In this document: positions 12,065-22,540 of the stretch, one piece after another | Numbering within the stretch: the first letter of the stretch is position 1 | Layout of the letters: each line of letters begins with the position of its first letter | Assembly (NCBI GenBank): GCA_029783825.1 | Contig: JAREIK010003426.1 | Location: 1 to 64,000 of the forward strand | Reading direction: 5' to 3' | Length of the DNA stretch: 64,000 nt | Source of the DNA: Sapria himalayana | Taxonomy: Eukaryota > Streptophyta > Magnoliopsida > Malpighiales > Rafflesiaceae | Notes under the pieces: generated by a model | The model's input: the letters and a program-made list of their open reading frames with translations, nothing else | What the model was told of the DNA's origin: nothing | The model's database searches: none | Position numbers and translations under genes: made by a program

Positions 12065-15000
12065 ATGAGTTCAGATCATCAGTGGATGAACAAAAGGGTT
12101 ACGAATGGAATTTTGAATCAAGAATTTTTGAGCGAGCTTGAAACTTTCATCAACTTTGTGTGTAGTCAATCGAAATGAATTGTTGGAAAAAAATTAAGTG
12201 TCCATGTAATAACTGCAAGTGTCAGAATATTTATTTTTATGATGTAAACACTATAAGATACCATTTAGCTAAATATGGCTTAGTACTAAATTATTTTGTT
12301 TGAATTTATCATCAGGAAAGTACAATGGCTCTTAAAATTGACCAAAATAAGGATATTGAATCATTTGCATGTTGTGAAGAAACATCAAACACATACCATA
12401 GAATAGTCATGGAAGCTGCTGGTGCTTGCTTCATTATGGATTACATGGATGAACCACCAAATCTTGAAGCTCAAAAATTTTATGAAAATTTATAATTGTA
12501 GATAATCAGTTGTGGCCTCATTGTAAAACATATTCGCAATTGTCACTTGTGGCTCGACTAACGAGCATGAAGTTAGAAAATCATATGTTTGAGAAATTAT
12601 TTGATCAGGTAACAGAACTGATGAAAGAGATTATTCCGAATAATAATTTTATCACGAACAACTTTTACAAAACTAAGAGGTTACTATGAGGTATGGGTCT
12701 ACCAGTGGAAAAAATTATTGTTTCAATGGATGTATGTTATATTGAGGTGGTGATAGGGATTTAATTAGCAGTAAGTTTTGTGATCATTTTCAGTTTAAGA
12801 AGGCACCTTGTATTGTAGATATGGGACAAAAGATGAAAGTTGCATTAAAGAAGATGTATTATTTTTCTATAATTCCTCGATTACAGAGACTATATGCATC
12901 AAATGCTATAGCGAATGATATGAAGTGAGATTTTGAGCATGATGTTGAAGAAGGGTCGATTTGTCATCCATTAGATTCAATTGCTTTGAAGCATTTTAAT
13001 GATATACATCAAGAGTTTGCAGCTAAAAGTCAAAATTAGATTGGGTCTCGGCACTGATGGATTTCAACCATTTGGCTAATCTAGACAATACTATTCAACA
13101 TGGCTAGTGATAGTGACACCTTATAATTTTCCTTCGTGGTTATGTATGAAGGAGTAATATATTTTTTTGCCAATATTGGTTCCAGGGCTAAAAAATGTGA
13201 AAGACATGCTGGATATTTTCTTACAGACCCATATAGTAGTATAAATAATTTGTGGGATGTTGGTGTGAATATATATGATATTTCAAGGAAGCAAAATTTT
13301 ATTATGCGGGCGGCCCTTATGTGGATGGTAAGTGTCTTTTTTTCATATCCAATGTTGTCTGATTGGAGTACTACAGGATGATATGAATGTTCATATTGCA
13401 TGAAAAATTCAGATGCATTTACCCTCAAATTAAGTGGTAAATAGTTATGGTTTGATAATCATCATAAGTTTCTACCTACTAATCATTCATTACGTAGAAA
13501 TAAAAATGCATTTCAAAAATATAAAATAGTTATGATAGTTGCACTAGCTGTTCGTTCAGAAGATAAAATTTTGACAGAGATCCAGAGTTTGGGTGTAAAG
13601 AATGTGACTGAAAAGGATACTATTAGAACTAATAGACCAATATGCAATATACTTGGATGGAGGAAATGAAATACTTTTTGGGATGTGCCCTATTGGAAGT
13701 CCAATTTAATTCATCATAACTTAGATGTAATGCATATTGAAAAAAATGTGTTTGACAATGTTTTCAACACTATCCTTAATATAGACGTAAAACAAAATAC
13801 ACTTTAAAATCAAGACAAGAGTTGAATGATTACTATCGGCATCTTAAATTGAAACTTAACGAGACAACAGAAAAATTCTTTAAAGCTTGTTACCCACTTG
13901 ATAAGAAGGCAAGATAGATATTATGTGAATGGGTTAAAAATTTCACATTTTCTGATATATGTGTCAAATATGGGTAGATGTGTGGATATGAAGAATCTTA
14001 AGTAATTAGGAATGAAAAGTCATGACTATCATGTATTTATGCATAGATTAATACCTATTTCATTCCATGAATAACTTCTCCTAAGTGTTTGGAAGGTCCT
14101 TATAGAAGTTAGTTTTTGTTCAAAGAGTTAACTGCCACCACAATCAAAATAGATGACATGGTGAGGCTGGAGAATGACATACTATTTATTCTTTGTAAGC
14201 TTGAATGGATATACTCACCGAGCTTTTTTGACTCAATGAAGCATTTGTCATTTCATTTGTCATATGAAGCAAGGATAGCGAGGCCAGTACAATATAGGTG
14301 GATGTATCCTTTTGATAGGTAAATACATATAAGTCATTATGTTTTATTATTTCAAAGATAAAGTAATATTGTAATTTAATATAATTGAAACCTACCATTT
14401 TGGTTGTAGGTATCTTTGTAATTTGAAATTGAATATTAGAAAAAAGGAAAAAGTTGAAAGTTCAATTGGAAATGCATATTTAGTAGAAGAAGCATCATCT
14501 TTTTGTTATTATTATTTTGAAGATCATATTAATACAAAGATTAGAAATGTGCCTCGAAATTATGATGGTCATGTGTCGGTTGAAGATAATTTTATGGACA
14601 AGCTATTTATCTTTAAGCCCCCTGGAAGAGTATTTGGAAGAGCATAGAAAAGATATATGACAAATGAAGAGCACAAAGCAACTTGGACCTACGTTTTACC
14701 TAATTTTTAAAAGGTTGCACCATATATTGAGTATATATACCCAAAATGGTTGCAGGTTTAATCAGTGTAATTGTTTCCTTAATAGGAATAATTAAAAATT
14801 GATATACATTTTTCTTCATCTATTTATATATGTGGAGTATTTATGTTGAGTAGTTAAAAAATAGGTAGCAATAATTTCCAACAATTAGGTCAATTATATG
14901 CTTTAACAGATTTTCTAAATTGGTTCAAAAACTATGTGAGAAATATTAAGTTTTAATTATTTGAAATTTTTAATTTATTAGTATTTTTTAGTTGTTAACA

Positions 15001-15770
15001 TCATTTGTTTAATTAATGCAACAGCTACATGATCCTTCAATTGGAAATTCTAATATTTTCATTTAGAATCTAAGTTAAGGCCCATTTAGATATGTGAAAA
15101 CCTATCCTGGGTATTTTTTCAATGGATATAAATCTTACATAATTGGTCATGGGTCTTTTAAAGCAAAAATGAATAATGGTGTATGCATTAAAGGCTTAGG
15201 TTATAGTGTAGATGAGATTGATTATTATGGTCAACTCACAAAAGTTATTGAGTTGGAGTATCTTCGACTTGAAAATAATAGGATTGTATTATTAAAGTGC
15301 GAGTGGGTTGATCCTACATGAAATGTGGGTACAAAGATTCATTTGAATTATAAGCTAATGGATGTTAACCATAAACAAGATATAATCGATATGAGCAATT
15401 TATTATGGTAGTTCAAGACACTCAAGTATATAATTATCATATCCAAGTTTATCTCGTGATAAGAGTGACTGGTGGATGATTTGCAAAATTAAAGCTCAAT
15501 CAATTTTGAAGTACCAACATCTCAAGAAAAAAGTACAAACTTAGCTATTGCACTGGCATTCCAAGAAGATGATATAAATAATATTACGCCTGTGCATGTA
15601 GATGAAGACCTAGAAAATTTATGTGACTCAAATAGTGACATAATAGTAATTGAAGATGATCAATTTCTATCTGAAGATTAGCTGGAACATCCATCAGAAT
15701 CAGATGAAATCAGAAGATCCATTGGATGATGATAGTGATGCTGATAATTTAACATTTATGATTATTTTAT
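12065..15770 (+). pseudogene. tnp2: CACTA transposase TNP2 (tnp2) pseudogene
   Basis: This is a decayed En/Spm TNPD/TNP2 transposase, the protein that would cut and move the element in the nucleus. Family landmarks appear in order across broken frames. The first is an N-terminal transposase-associated zinc-binding part (12065-12310, INCW-like start then CPCNNCKC). The tnp2 core follows (12470-13860), with LWPHCKTYSQLSLVARL, MKEIIPNNNF, GMGLPVEK, RLQRLYASNAIANDM, LWDVGVNIYDISRKQNF, CSYCMKNSDAFTLK and HNLDVMHIEKNVFDN. A DUF4218-like part is at 13850-14650. The DUF4216 part has NNGVCIKGLGY, DYYGQLTKVIELEY, KCEWVDPT (15180-15320) and KSDWWMICKIKA near 15460. An acidic tail ends near 15760. The start ATG at 12065 is chosen because MSSDHQWMNKR matches the family start. 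Many in-frame stops and shifts make it non-coding. Some gaps (for example 14300-14420, 14700-15030) look like introns. Confidence 0.9.
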
Positions 15771-16375
15771 AATATTATACTATCAAAGACTTTTTATATT
15801 TTGTTGAAATCTTTTGGTGTGTATTATTCTTAGATGCATGGTTGTTCATCATATCTCTATTATTTGTTCTATATTTTTATTTTTTGTATAGTAGATGACA
15901 CATAAAGGACTTGGTCAATGCAGAGGTAGACGTGGATGCAGAAATGAATGAAATTCATCTTGTATTTTGCATCACATTGAAAATTTAGAAGCATTAAATA
16001 CCAACCATATCCAGACTTCAACATCAAAATCATCATCTCCATTTCCATCACCATCACCATCATTGATCTCTACCATCACCTTTATTAGATATGAGTCCAC
16101 CACTCATTGTCCTCTCTACACACACTTTTGATCCATCAGCAATTTCTATGCCACCATTTAGACCGACAGTTCCCCCATTTTCAACACCATCGACATCATC
16201 AAATATTGTGCCTTCCTCTACATTCAGTGCTAGGTTAGTAATTGAGATTGTGGATGAAAGCTATATGAAATATGTAAATATTACTTAAATAAAAAATTAT
16301 GATGTTTCTTTTAGTGAGTTTTTATATATATTATTGATTTACTTATTTTTAATGTTATGTATTTATTTGAATAGT

Positions 16376-17830
16376 TTTATTCCATATCACAAGTGTTCAA
16401 CTATAATTATAAAGTCTTTCAAAAAATGATTGATTCTAAAGCATTTTCGTGGAAGAAAGTTTTGGAATCGACAAGGGATTCTAATTTTAATGACTTTCAG
16501 GTAAATATAATGAAATAAAAGTTTTGAAAATTATTTATCTAATTAGTTAACTAATATGTTGGTTATTATTCAAGCAGTAAATAATAATGTCATTGATATT
16601 AATACCAATTTTTGGTGATTTTTTTATATCCAGAATTAGTGCACCCAAATTTGATGGAAAGATAAAGCTATTGTGGGAGAGTAAAGCTATTGTGGGAGAG
16701 TAAAGCTGCTAAATGCTATTTAGATTTTGTCTATAAATTGAAGAATCTAAAAGATAGGTCATATTTTATATCCGATGATCACTGGCTTGAGTGTCTTAAG
16801 CATTGAGAGGAGACAGATTTGAAGAAAAAAAATAAGAGTTTGCCATACTCAGTACTGGATTGTCTTGCCACACAAGAGGGTCAAAGTCGAGCATTGAGCA
16901 TGCTCGAGATTTTGTACAATTTTAAAGTTTAAAACATTTATATATTTAGTAGTTTTCCTAATAGTCCAAATAAATCAAATTTATGGATGGTTTTAATAAT
17001 TTTGTTTAAATTTTTTAACATTTTTTTTGACTTTATAAATACATACTCTAGGCTCGAAAATTAGGTCGAAATCTCAATTTTTATGAGATTTTAAAGAGGA
17101 TGCATGTGAAGAAAGCAGATGGTCAGTTTGTTGACAATAAGTCTCAGATTATTGATGTAAGAATCTATTATATTAATAAAATTTTATAATACTACAGTAA
17201 ATTTTTTAAGTAGTTTGGAATCCAAAATATTAAATTTATTTTATGTATATCTAGAAAATTATTTTTTTTCTATTTTTTCATAGGAATTCATGGAGGAGCA
17301 TGTGAGAGTTGCTTTTCAAAAAGATGAGTCTATGGATCTTCAACCAATTGACTATGATCCTATTTATTTAGAAATCATAGGAGGTCATAAGAAGCAGCGA
17401 GTGTATGGCATCGGCTTGAAGGGAGTGACATTTTGTTGCAATTGTGCTTCTAATTGATGTGGTACAGTAGTGGTGGGTTAGGTAGTTGAACAATAAGTAA
17501 TGGAAACAATTGAATGTTTTGAAGTTATGGACCAAAATGAAAAAAAAGATGAGCAGATTTCTTATTTGAAGGAAGAAATACAATAAATTAATAAAGTGAA
17601 GGATGAGCAGATTATTCATTTGAAGGAAGAAATGCAAAATATGAAAGAAATGAATGAAGAGATAAAAAAATTGAATGATGAGATGAAAGAAAGTTAAGAA
17701 TGTAAAGCAATATCAGATCACATATATGGAGTCACAGTTAGCTACCTTGATGAGACAGATAGCATTCTGAGAACCAGGTGCGAAAGCACGTAGGAGAGGC
17801 TAGCAAAAATGCACCAACTAATAAAAAGGA
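16376..17830 (+). pseudogene. CACTA second protein (Transposase_24, TNPA-like) pseudogene
   Basis: This is the second gene of the E2 element, downstream of tnp2 in the same direction as in other plant CACTA elements. Recognisable parts are KLLWESKAAKCYLDFVYKLK and HWLECLK (16670-16800), a GQSRALSMLE stretch (16880), the MHVKKADGQFVDNKSQIID block (17100-17160), and EEFMEEHVRVAFQK followed by DPIYLEIIGGHKKQRVYGIG (17285-17420). These match the Transposase_24 (Ptta/En/Spm) family. A charged, coiled-coil-like segment rich in Glu, Lys and Met follows (17490-17700), then a YGVTVSYLDETDS tail (17727-17765). Introns seem to separate the blocks (16500-16570, 16930-17050, 17160-17280). Stops and a frame shift at 17455 show decay. 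The tail recurs in E3 at both ends, which helps to orient those ends. Confidence 0.85.
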
Positions 17831-17839
17831 TGAACTTGT

Positions 17840-18554
17840 ATCAGAATTATTTCTCAATGATTTTTGATTTTTTTCAATGTGTAGCTAAACAAGATGAGAC
17901 TTTTTTGGTAGTATCATTTTTATATATACTAGTTTTGTTTTATGTTTTTCTGATTAATCTAAGTGTGAATCTTTGTAGGACATCTGATGTGAGACACACG
18001 AATAAATTCTAATTCAACGCCTTAAGACTTTGTCATGGTTCTTCCTATGGATGGGTTCAATATTTACTGACCTCTGCAAGATAAAAAGAAGGCTAAATTA
18101 TTACTATCTTCATTATTTATGAAATATTTTATTTTTTTACTCTCTCTCTCTCTCTAAACATCATTCCTAGTCATCTTTTAGATATTTTTGGAGTTGTATG
18201 ACTATCAACTCAGATTTTTGTTTGTTCATGTCTATAATTATAATTTTTATATATTTGTGAATGTGTATTATTTTAATGGAGTGCATATTGTTTTTATGGA
18301 GTGTATATTAAATTATTTACAGCCATGGATGTGTATTCAATGAACTATTTTGACGTTAGGTTGTCAAATATAATGAAGTGATGGTGCTAGCTCGAACCAA
18401 GAGAAGAACAATATGGTAGTAGAAACTATAGGGTTGATGGACTAAAACAATGAATCTAAGTGATCATATTATTTGCTCCAAGCACATGGAGAGGAGAATA
18501 AATGTTCTAGGAAAGCCACACGAGAGCAAGGTGCTACAGGGAGTGGCGGGGTAG
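17840..18554. other. E2 3' flank, no gene seen
   Basis: AT-rich DNA between the Transposase_24 tail and array 2. It should hold the E2 3' subterminal repeats, but neither the CCCTAGCTAAATTAGC motifs nor a CACTA tip is present. It ends with GGGTAGGGTAGCCCCC just before TATC array 2. An ATCTCTCTCTCTCTC-like run is at 18140. The 3' end of the element has therefore been lost or replaced. Confidence 0.6.
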
Positions 18555-19903
18555 GGTAGCCCCCTTATTTATTTATCTATCTATCTATCTATATGCACAT
18601 CTATCTATTTGTCTATCTATCTATTTTTCTATTTATCAATTTATTTGTTTATCTATTTATTTATCTGACATTCTATCTATCTATCTATCTATTTTTCTAT
18701 CTATCTATCTATTCATCTATCTATCTGTCTATTTGTCTATATATTTATCTGTTTATCTATCTATCTATCTGTTCATCTATCTATCTATCTATTTGTCTAT
18801 CTTTCAATCTATCTATTTGTCTATTTGTATATCTATCTATCTATGTATCTGTCTTTCTATATTTTTATTCTTCTATATATTTATGTCTATCTATATATCT
18901 ATCTATCTATCTATATGTCTATATGCCTATGTGTCTAATTATCTATCAATCTATCTAGAAATCTTTTTTTTATCTATATATCTATATGTATATCTATCTA
19001 TCTAACTATCTGACTATCTATCTATCTGGCTATTTGGTTATCAGTCAATATATCTATCTATCTATCAATATGTCAATATGTCTATTTGTCTTTATATCAA
19101 TCTATCTATTTGTCTATCAAGCTATTTATCTATCTGTCTGTCTATCTATCTATATATTTGACTATCTATCTATCTATTAATATATATGTCTATCTGTCTA
19201 TCTATCTATCTATCTATCTAAATCTATATCTGTCTATTTATGAATCTATCTATTTATGTGTCTACTTGCCGACCTATCTACACTTCTATCAATATATTTA
19301 TCTGTCTATATGTCTATCTGCCTATCTATATATCTACCTATCTATTTATCTATCTACCTGTCAATCTGTCTATCTATCTATCTATTTATTGGTCTATCTA
19401 TCTATCTATCAATATGTCAATATGTCTATTTGTCTTTATATCTATCTATCTAATTATTTATTTATCTATTTGTTTATCAAGCTATTTATCTTTCTGTCTA
19501 TCTGTCTATTTGTCTATCTATCTATCTATATATCTGACTATCTATCTATCTATATATATGTCTATCTGTCTATCTATCTATCTAAATCTCTATCTGTCTA
19601 TTTATGAATCTATCTATTTATGTGTCTACTTGCCGATCTATCTACACTTCTTTCAATATATCTATCTATCTATATGTCTATCTGCCTATCTATCTACCTA
19701 TCTATTTATCTATCTATCTGTTAATCAATCAATCTATCTGTCTGTCTATCTATCTATCTATCTATCTTTCTATTTGTCTATATTTCTATATGTCTATCTA
19801 TCTATCTATCTATCTGTCAATCTCTCTATTTATCTATCTATCTCTCTCTCTATTTCTTTATCTATTTGGCTATCTGCCTAACATTCTATTTATCTATCTA
19901 TCT
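18555..19903. repeat. TATC array 2 with higher-order duplication
   Basis: Imperfect TATC (reverse GATA) repeats on the plus strand. Unlike the other arrays it shows a clear larger unit: a variant-rich block starting CAATATGTCAATATG at 19066 recurs at 19410, and the marker TCTACTTGCCGA at 19261 recurs at 19625, giving a duplicated segment of about 345-365 bp. Open frames of up to 213 codons are the Tyr-Leu-Ser-Ile artefact. It lies between the broken right end of E2 and the left tip of E3. Confidence 0.96.
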
Positions 19904-20530
19904 AACTACAAGAAAAGGCCAAATAGCCAAAGAAATTTTCCCAGCTATTTGGGCTTATTGCGTCTTTAAAATAGAATAATGATGGATTATTGACAGAAAT
20001 ATTCCCTAGCTAAAGTGTTCATTACAAAATATTAACGAGAACAAAATTTTCCTAGCAAATTTTTTAACTTGGAAATTCCCAAGCTAATTATATTTTTTCT
20101 CTTGCTAATTTTAATCATAATTAAGAATAGTAATTAATAATTTTCGACTGAATATGTACAAAAAATTCCCTAGCTAAATTAGCAATGGAAAATCCCTAGC
20201 TATTTTTTTCTAATGCTATTTTCATAGTTTTATTTTTTTACAAAAAAATTGATTACATATTTTTAAATTTTTATATTAAATTTAATAAAAACATTTACTA
20301 TAAACCATTATTTATAATTTACAAAAAAGTATTAGTTAATAAATTTTTCTAATAAAATAGTTACATAGATAAAACTAAAACATTACCTTGGTATATATTC
20401 ATTTAAAACTATATCATCATTCTCATCATTAGCAGATGCATTTGTGCTAGCCTCACCTCATTGGGAACTCTGCTAGAACTCTGTGTGCTATCTGTCTTTT
20501 CAAGAGCACTTACTGTGACTCCATATAAGA
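19904..20530 (-). repeat. E3 left long terminal inverted repeat (3' end type)
   Basis: Pairs with 28370-28948. The outer 130 bases match best (CTATTTGGGCTTATT, AAAATAGAATAATGATGGAT, CTAAAGTG), followed by CCCTAGCTAAATTAGC near 20167 and the end of the transposase tail, YGVTVSALEKTDS, on the minus strand (20470-20530). The length of inverted homology, about 0.55-0.6 kb, is far more than the 10-30 bp usual for CACTA tips. Confidence 0.8.
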
Positions 20531-20960
20531 CATCTACTTTTGTATTGCATTTGGTACTGCTCATAAAAAGTATTTTGAACTTCCTCAGCAACATAATCAT
20601 CAACACTAAAATCATAAATCAAAGCTACAACAATATTAACTAATAAAAGGCACACTCTAAACACAAAACAAAACCATGCATACATCAAGGAAAATATTAC
20701 TTAATTTTTAGATGTGCTGGTTGTCTAGATCCAGCAGCTAAAGCATCTAGAACAAGTTTATTTCCCAATTTCAAGTATTTTATCGATACCTTTTCATTTA
20801 TTTTAGAGGCTGCATATACAAAACAATACTTATCATCGAGCATTTTCCAATCCTTTATCGATGCTTCGTCTACAAATGCAAATAGAGGCTTAGATTTTTT
20901 ACCGAGAAGATGATGAAATATAGTAATGAAAAATAAAGAGATAAAACCAATCAACAAAAT
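20409..20960 (-). pseudogene. Transposase 3' remnant plus unidentified conserved ORF
   Basis: On the minus strand an 86-codon frame (20957-20697) reads through KPLFAFVDEASIKDWKMLDD and KYLKLGNKLVLDALAAGS. It is followed by a segment with FSVDDYVAEEVQ and then the YGVTVSALEKTDS tail that also ends the Transposase_24 gene of E2. A second, slightly broken copy of the same region lies at 32530-33000 in E4, with the same order and orientation relative to the element end. I do not recognise the first part; because it is joined to the transposase tail in two elements it is probably a domain of a diverged CACTA protein rather than captured host DNA. Introns may separate the pieces (20690-20700 shows a possible junction). 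Confidence 0.5.
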
Positions 20961-22540
20961 AACAAGCTAGAAAAAAAAATGAACCAATATACTTATCAAA
21001 AAATTATTTTAAAATGTTACAAACTTATAAAATAAACTATAATAAATATTGGAACATTAAAGATTTATGTAAAGAAAATATTATTTGCTTAGAGCTAGAT
21101 TTAGCTATTACACACATGATCGTCAATCAAATAAACCTAATATGAAAAATTTGTTATCTGTAAAAAAAGTATCTAGCTAAAAATCACAAAAAATAGCATG
21201 TACTTAGTTATCTTATTTGGCACAAAGAAGCCCATCGGTTCAATTTTATCAGTGACTCTTACCATGAGCTTTAGACTTAGTTTTAGGTTGCATTAGGACA
21301 CTTCCTAATTAAATCCTTAGCAATAGCCAATATCCAGCAAGCATTTTGCACATCCAAATATACAAACTACTATCCACAAATACCAACACTCTTTTCGTGA
21401 TTAACATCCAAATCCACAGACTGTCTGAGTGACAAAATAGATGGAAATCAAGCCTGCATACCTACTGTGCAACATCAACATCCACACAATATGAATGCAT
21501 TATATCACACATGCATGAAGTATGTATACGAATAAGTGTATATAATCAATCCAAGCATACCATGGTGATTCATGATTTTGGTACTTGTAATGATTTACCA
21601 TGAACATCTAGATTAATACTTTGTGCATGAGTAGGATCTTCACCCATTTTTATAATTGTGGTAACAACCTGACTTTACATGATGTCACATAGACACAAAT
21701 ATCTACTATATAATTTATATAGAAAATGCAATATATGGTAACTCAATTTTATTACTAGAACTAGTAAGCCAAGTCTTATGAGAGAATATATAATAGCTAG
21801 GCAAAAGATGAATTTGGAAAAATAAACACCAGAATCAAAACACACACATTTTCATTAAGATAAATGATGAAGAGTAAGGGTAGAAAGCGTATCTCTAATC
21901 AATACAAATTTCATGGCTGAAGGAAATCTCTCTTACTCGACTATTAGGTTATGATGTATCCATGTCGGAGAGAGAAGCAGAGGCACTTGACGCTAGTTAG
22001 GGTTGTCTTGCTCTAGACAACAAGATAGTGTTTTTGTAGTTTTAAATTCTCAAAATGTTTAAATTTTCACTATCAAAACATTAATTAAACAATAAATATA
22101 TAAAAATCATAAAGACTCAACTTTTTTTTAATTATCAAATTATTTTCAACAAGTTCATGTGCATGTAGCAAGGCACACATGAAAAAAAATACCTTACAAT
22201 TTTTAATTATTAAATTAATTAAACAATAAATATATAAACAAGTTCAAAAAATAGATGTTTGGCCTTCAAAAAAGAACAAAATCAAATGGCTACAAAATTT
22301 GCAAACTTCATATAGCAAGGCACACATGAAAAAATAATAGGTCTTCAAGCCACTCTTCCAAAAGTTATAAACACTCTTTATGTATATGTGTGTGTGTGTG
22401 TGTATCATTTATCATCTACTTCTAAACTTGTTAAATCACATTATAATTACTCATCTCAAATATATATAAATATATCAATAAGTATAGAAGATTGTGGAAA
22501 AAATTAAATAGCTAATAAAATGGGTCTAATCAGCAAAATC
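20961..22540. repeat. E3 internal region sharing a repeat with E5
   Basis: No gene is supported here. Bases 21370-21560 and 21820-22330 match 56770-56960 and 57000-57500 in the same orientation. Shared words include GAACGCATTATATCACACAT or close variants, GCATGAAGTATGTATACGAAT, CACACATTTTC/CACACTCTT, and the pair CAAGGCACACATGAAAAAA. The shared block contains no open frame. It is likely part of the ancestral transposon backbone. A short GT run is at 22389-22403. Confidence 0.55.

Larger units (their letters stand above)
7191..18554 (+). mobile_element. CACTA element E2, transposase-bearing, 3' tip missing
   Basis: The element starts with a good tip, CACTACAAAAAAATG, right after GATA array 1. 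Subterminal motifs such as TTAGCTAGGGA and its inverse follow at 7225-7265. Next come an AT-rich region (7700-8600), a conserved leader (8690-8970), AT-rich palindromic repeats (9120-10370), then remains of two genes in the usual En/Spm order, tnp2 (12065-15770) and a Transposase_24 protein (16376-17830). No CACTA tip is seen before TATC array 2 at 18555; the last bases are a short G/C-rich run at 18540-18554. Many stops and frameshifts show that it cannot now make its own transposase. Bases 10570-12060 are AT-rich with no gene that I can support. Confidence 0.88.

Noticed and set aside
13081..13428. A minus-strand 115-codon frame
   Set aside because: It overlaps the tnp2 core, whose plus-strand reading carries the family motifs.
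18555..19903. A CRISPR-like array because of repeats and spacers
   Set aside because: The repeats are tetranucleotides with no fixed repeat or spacer length, and the DNA is clearly plant nuclear.
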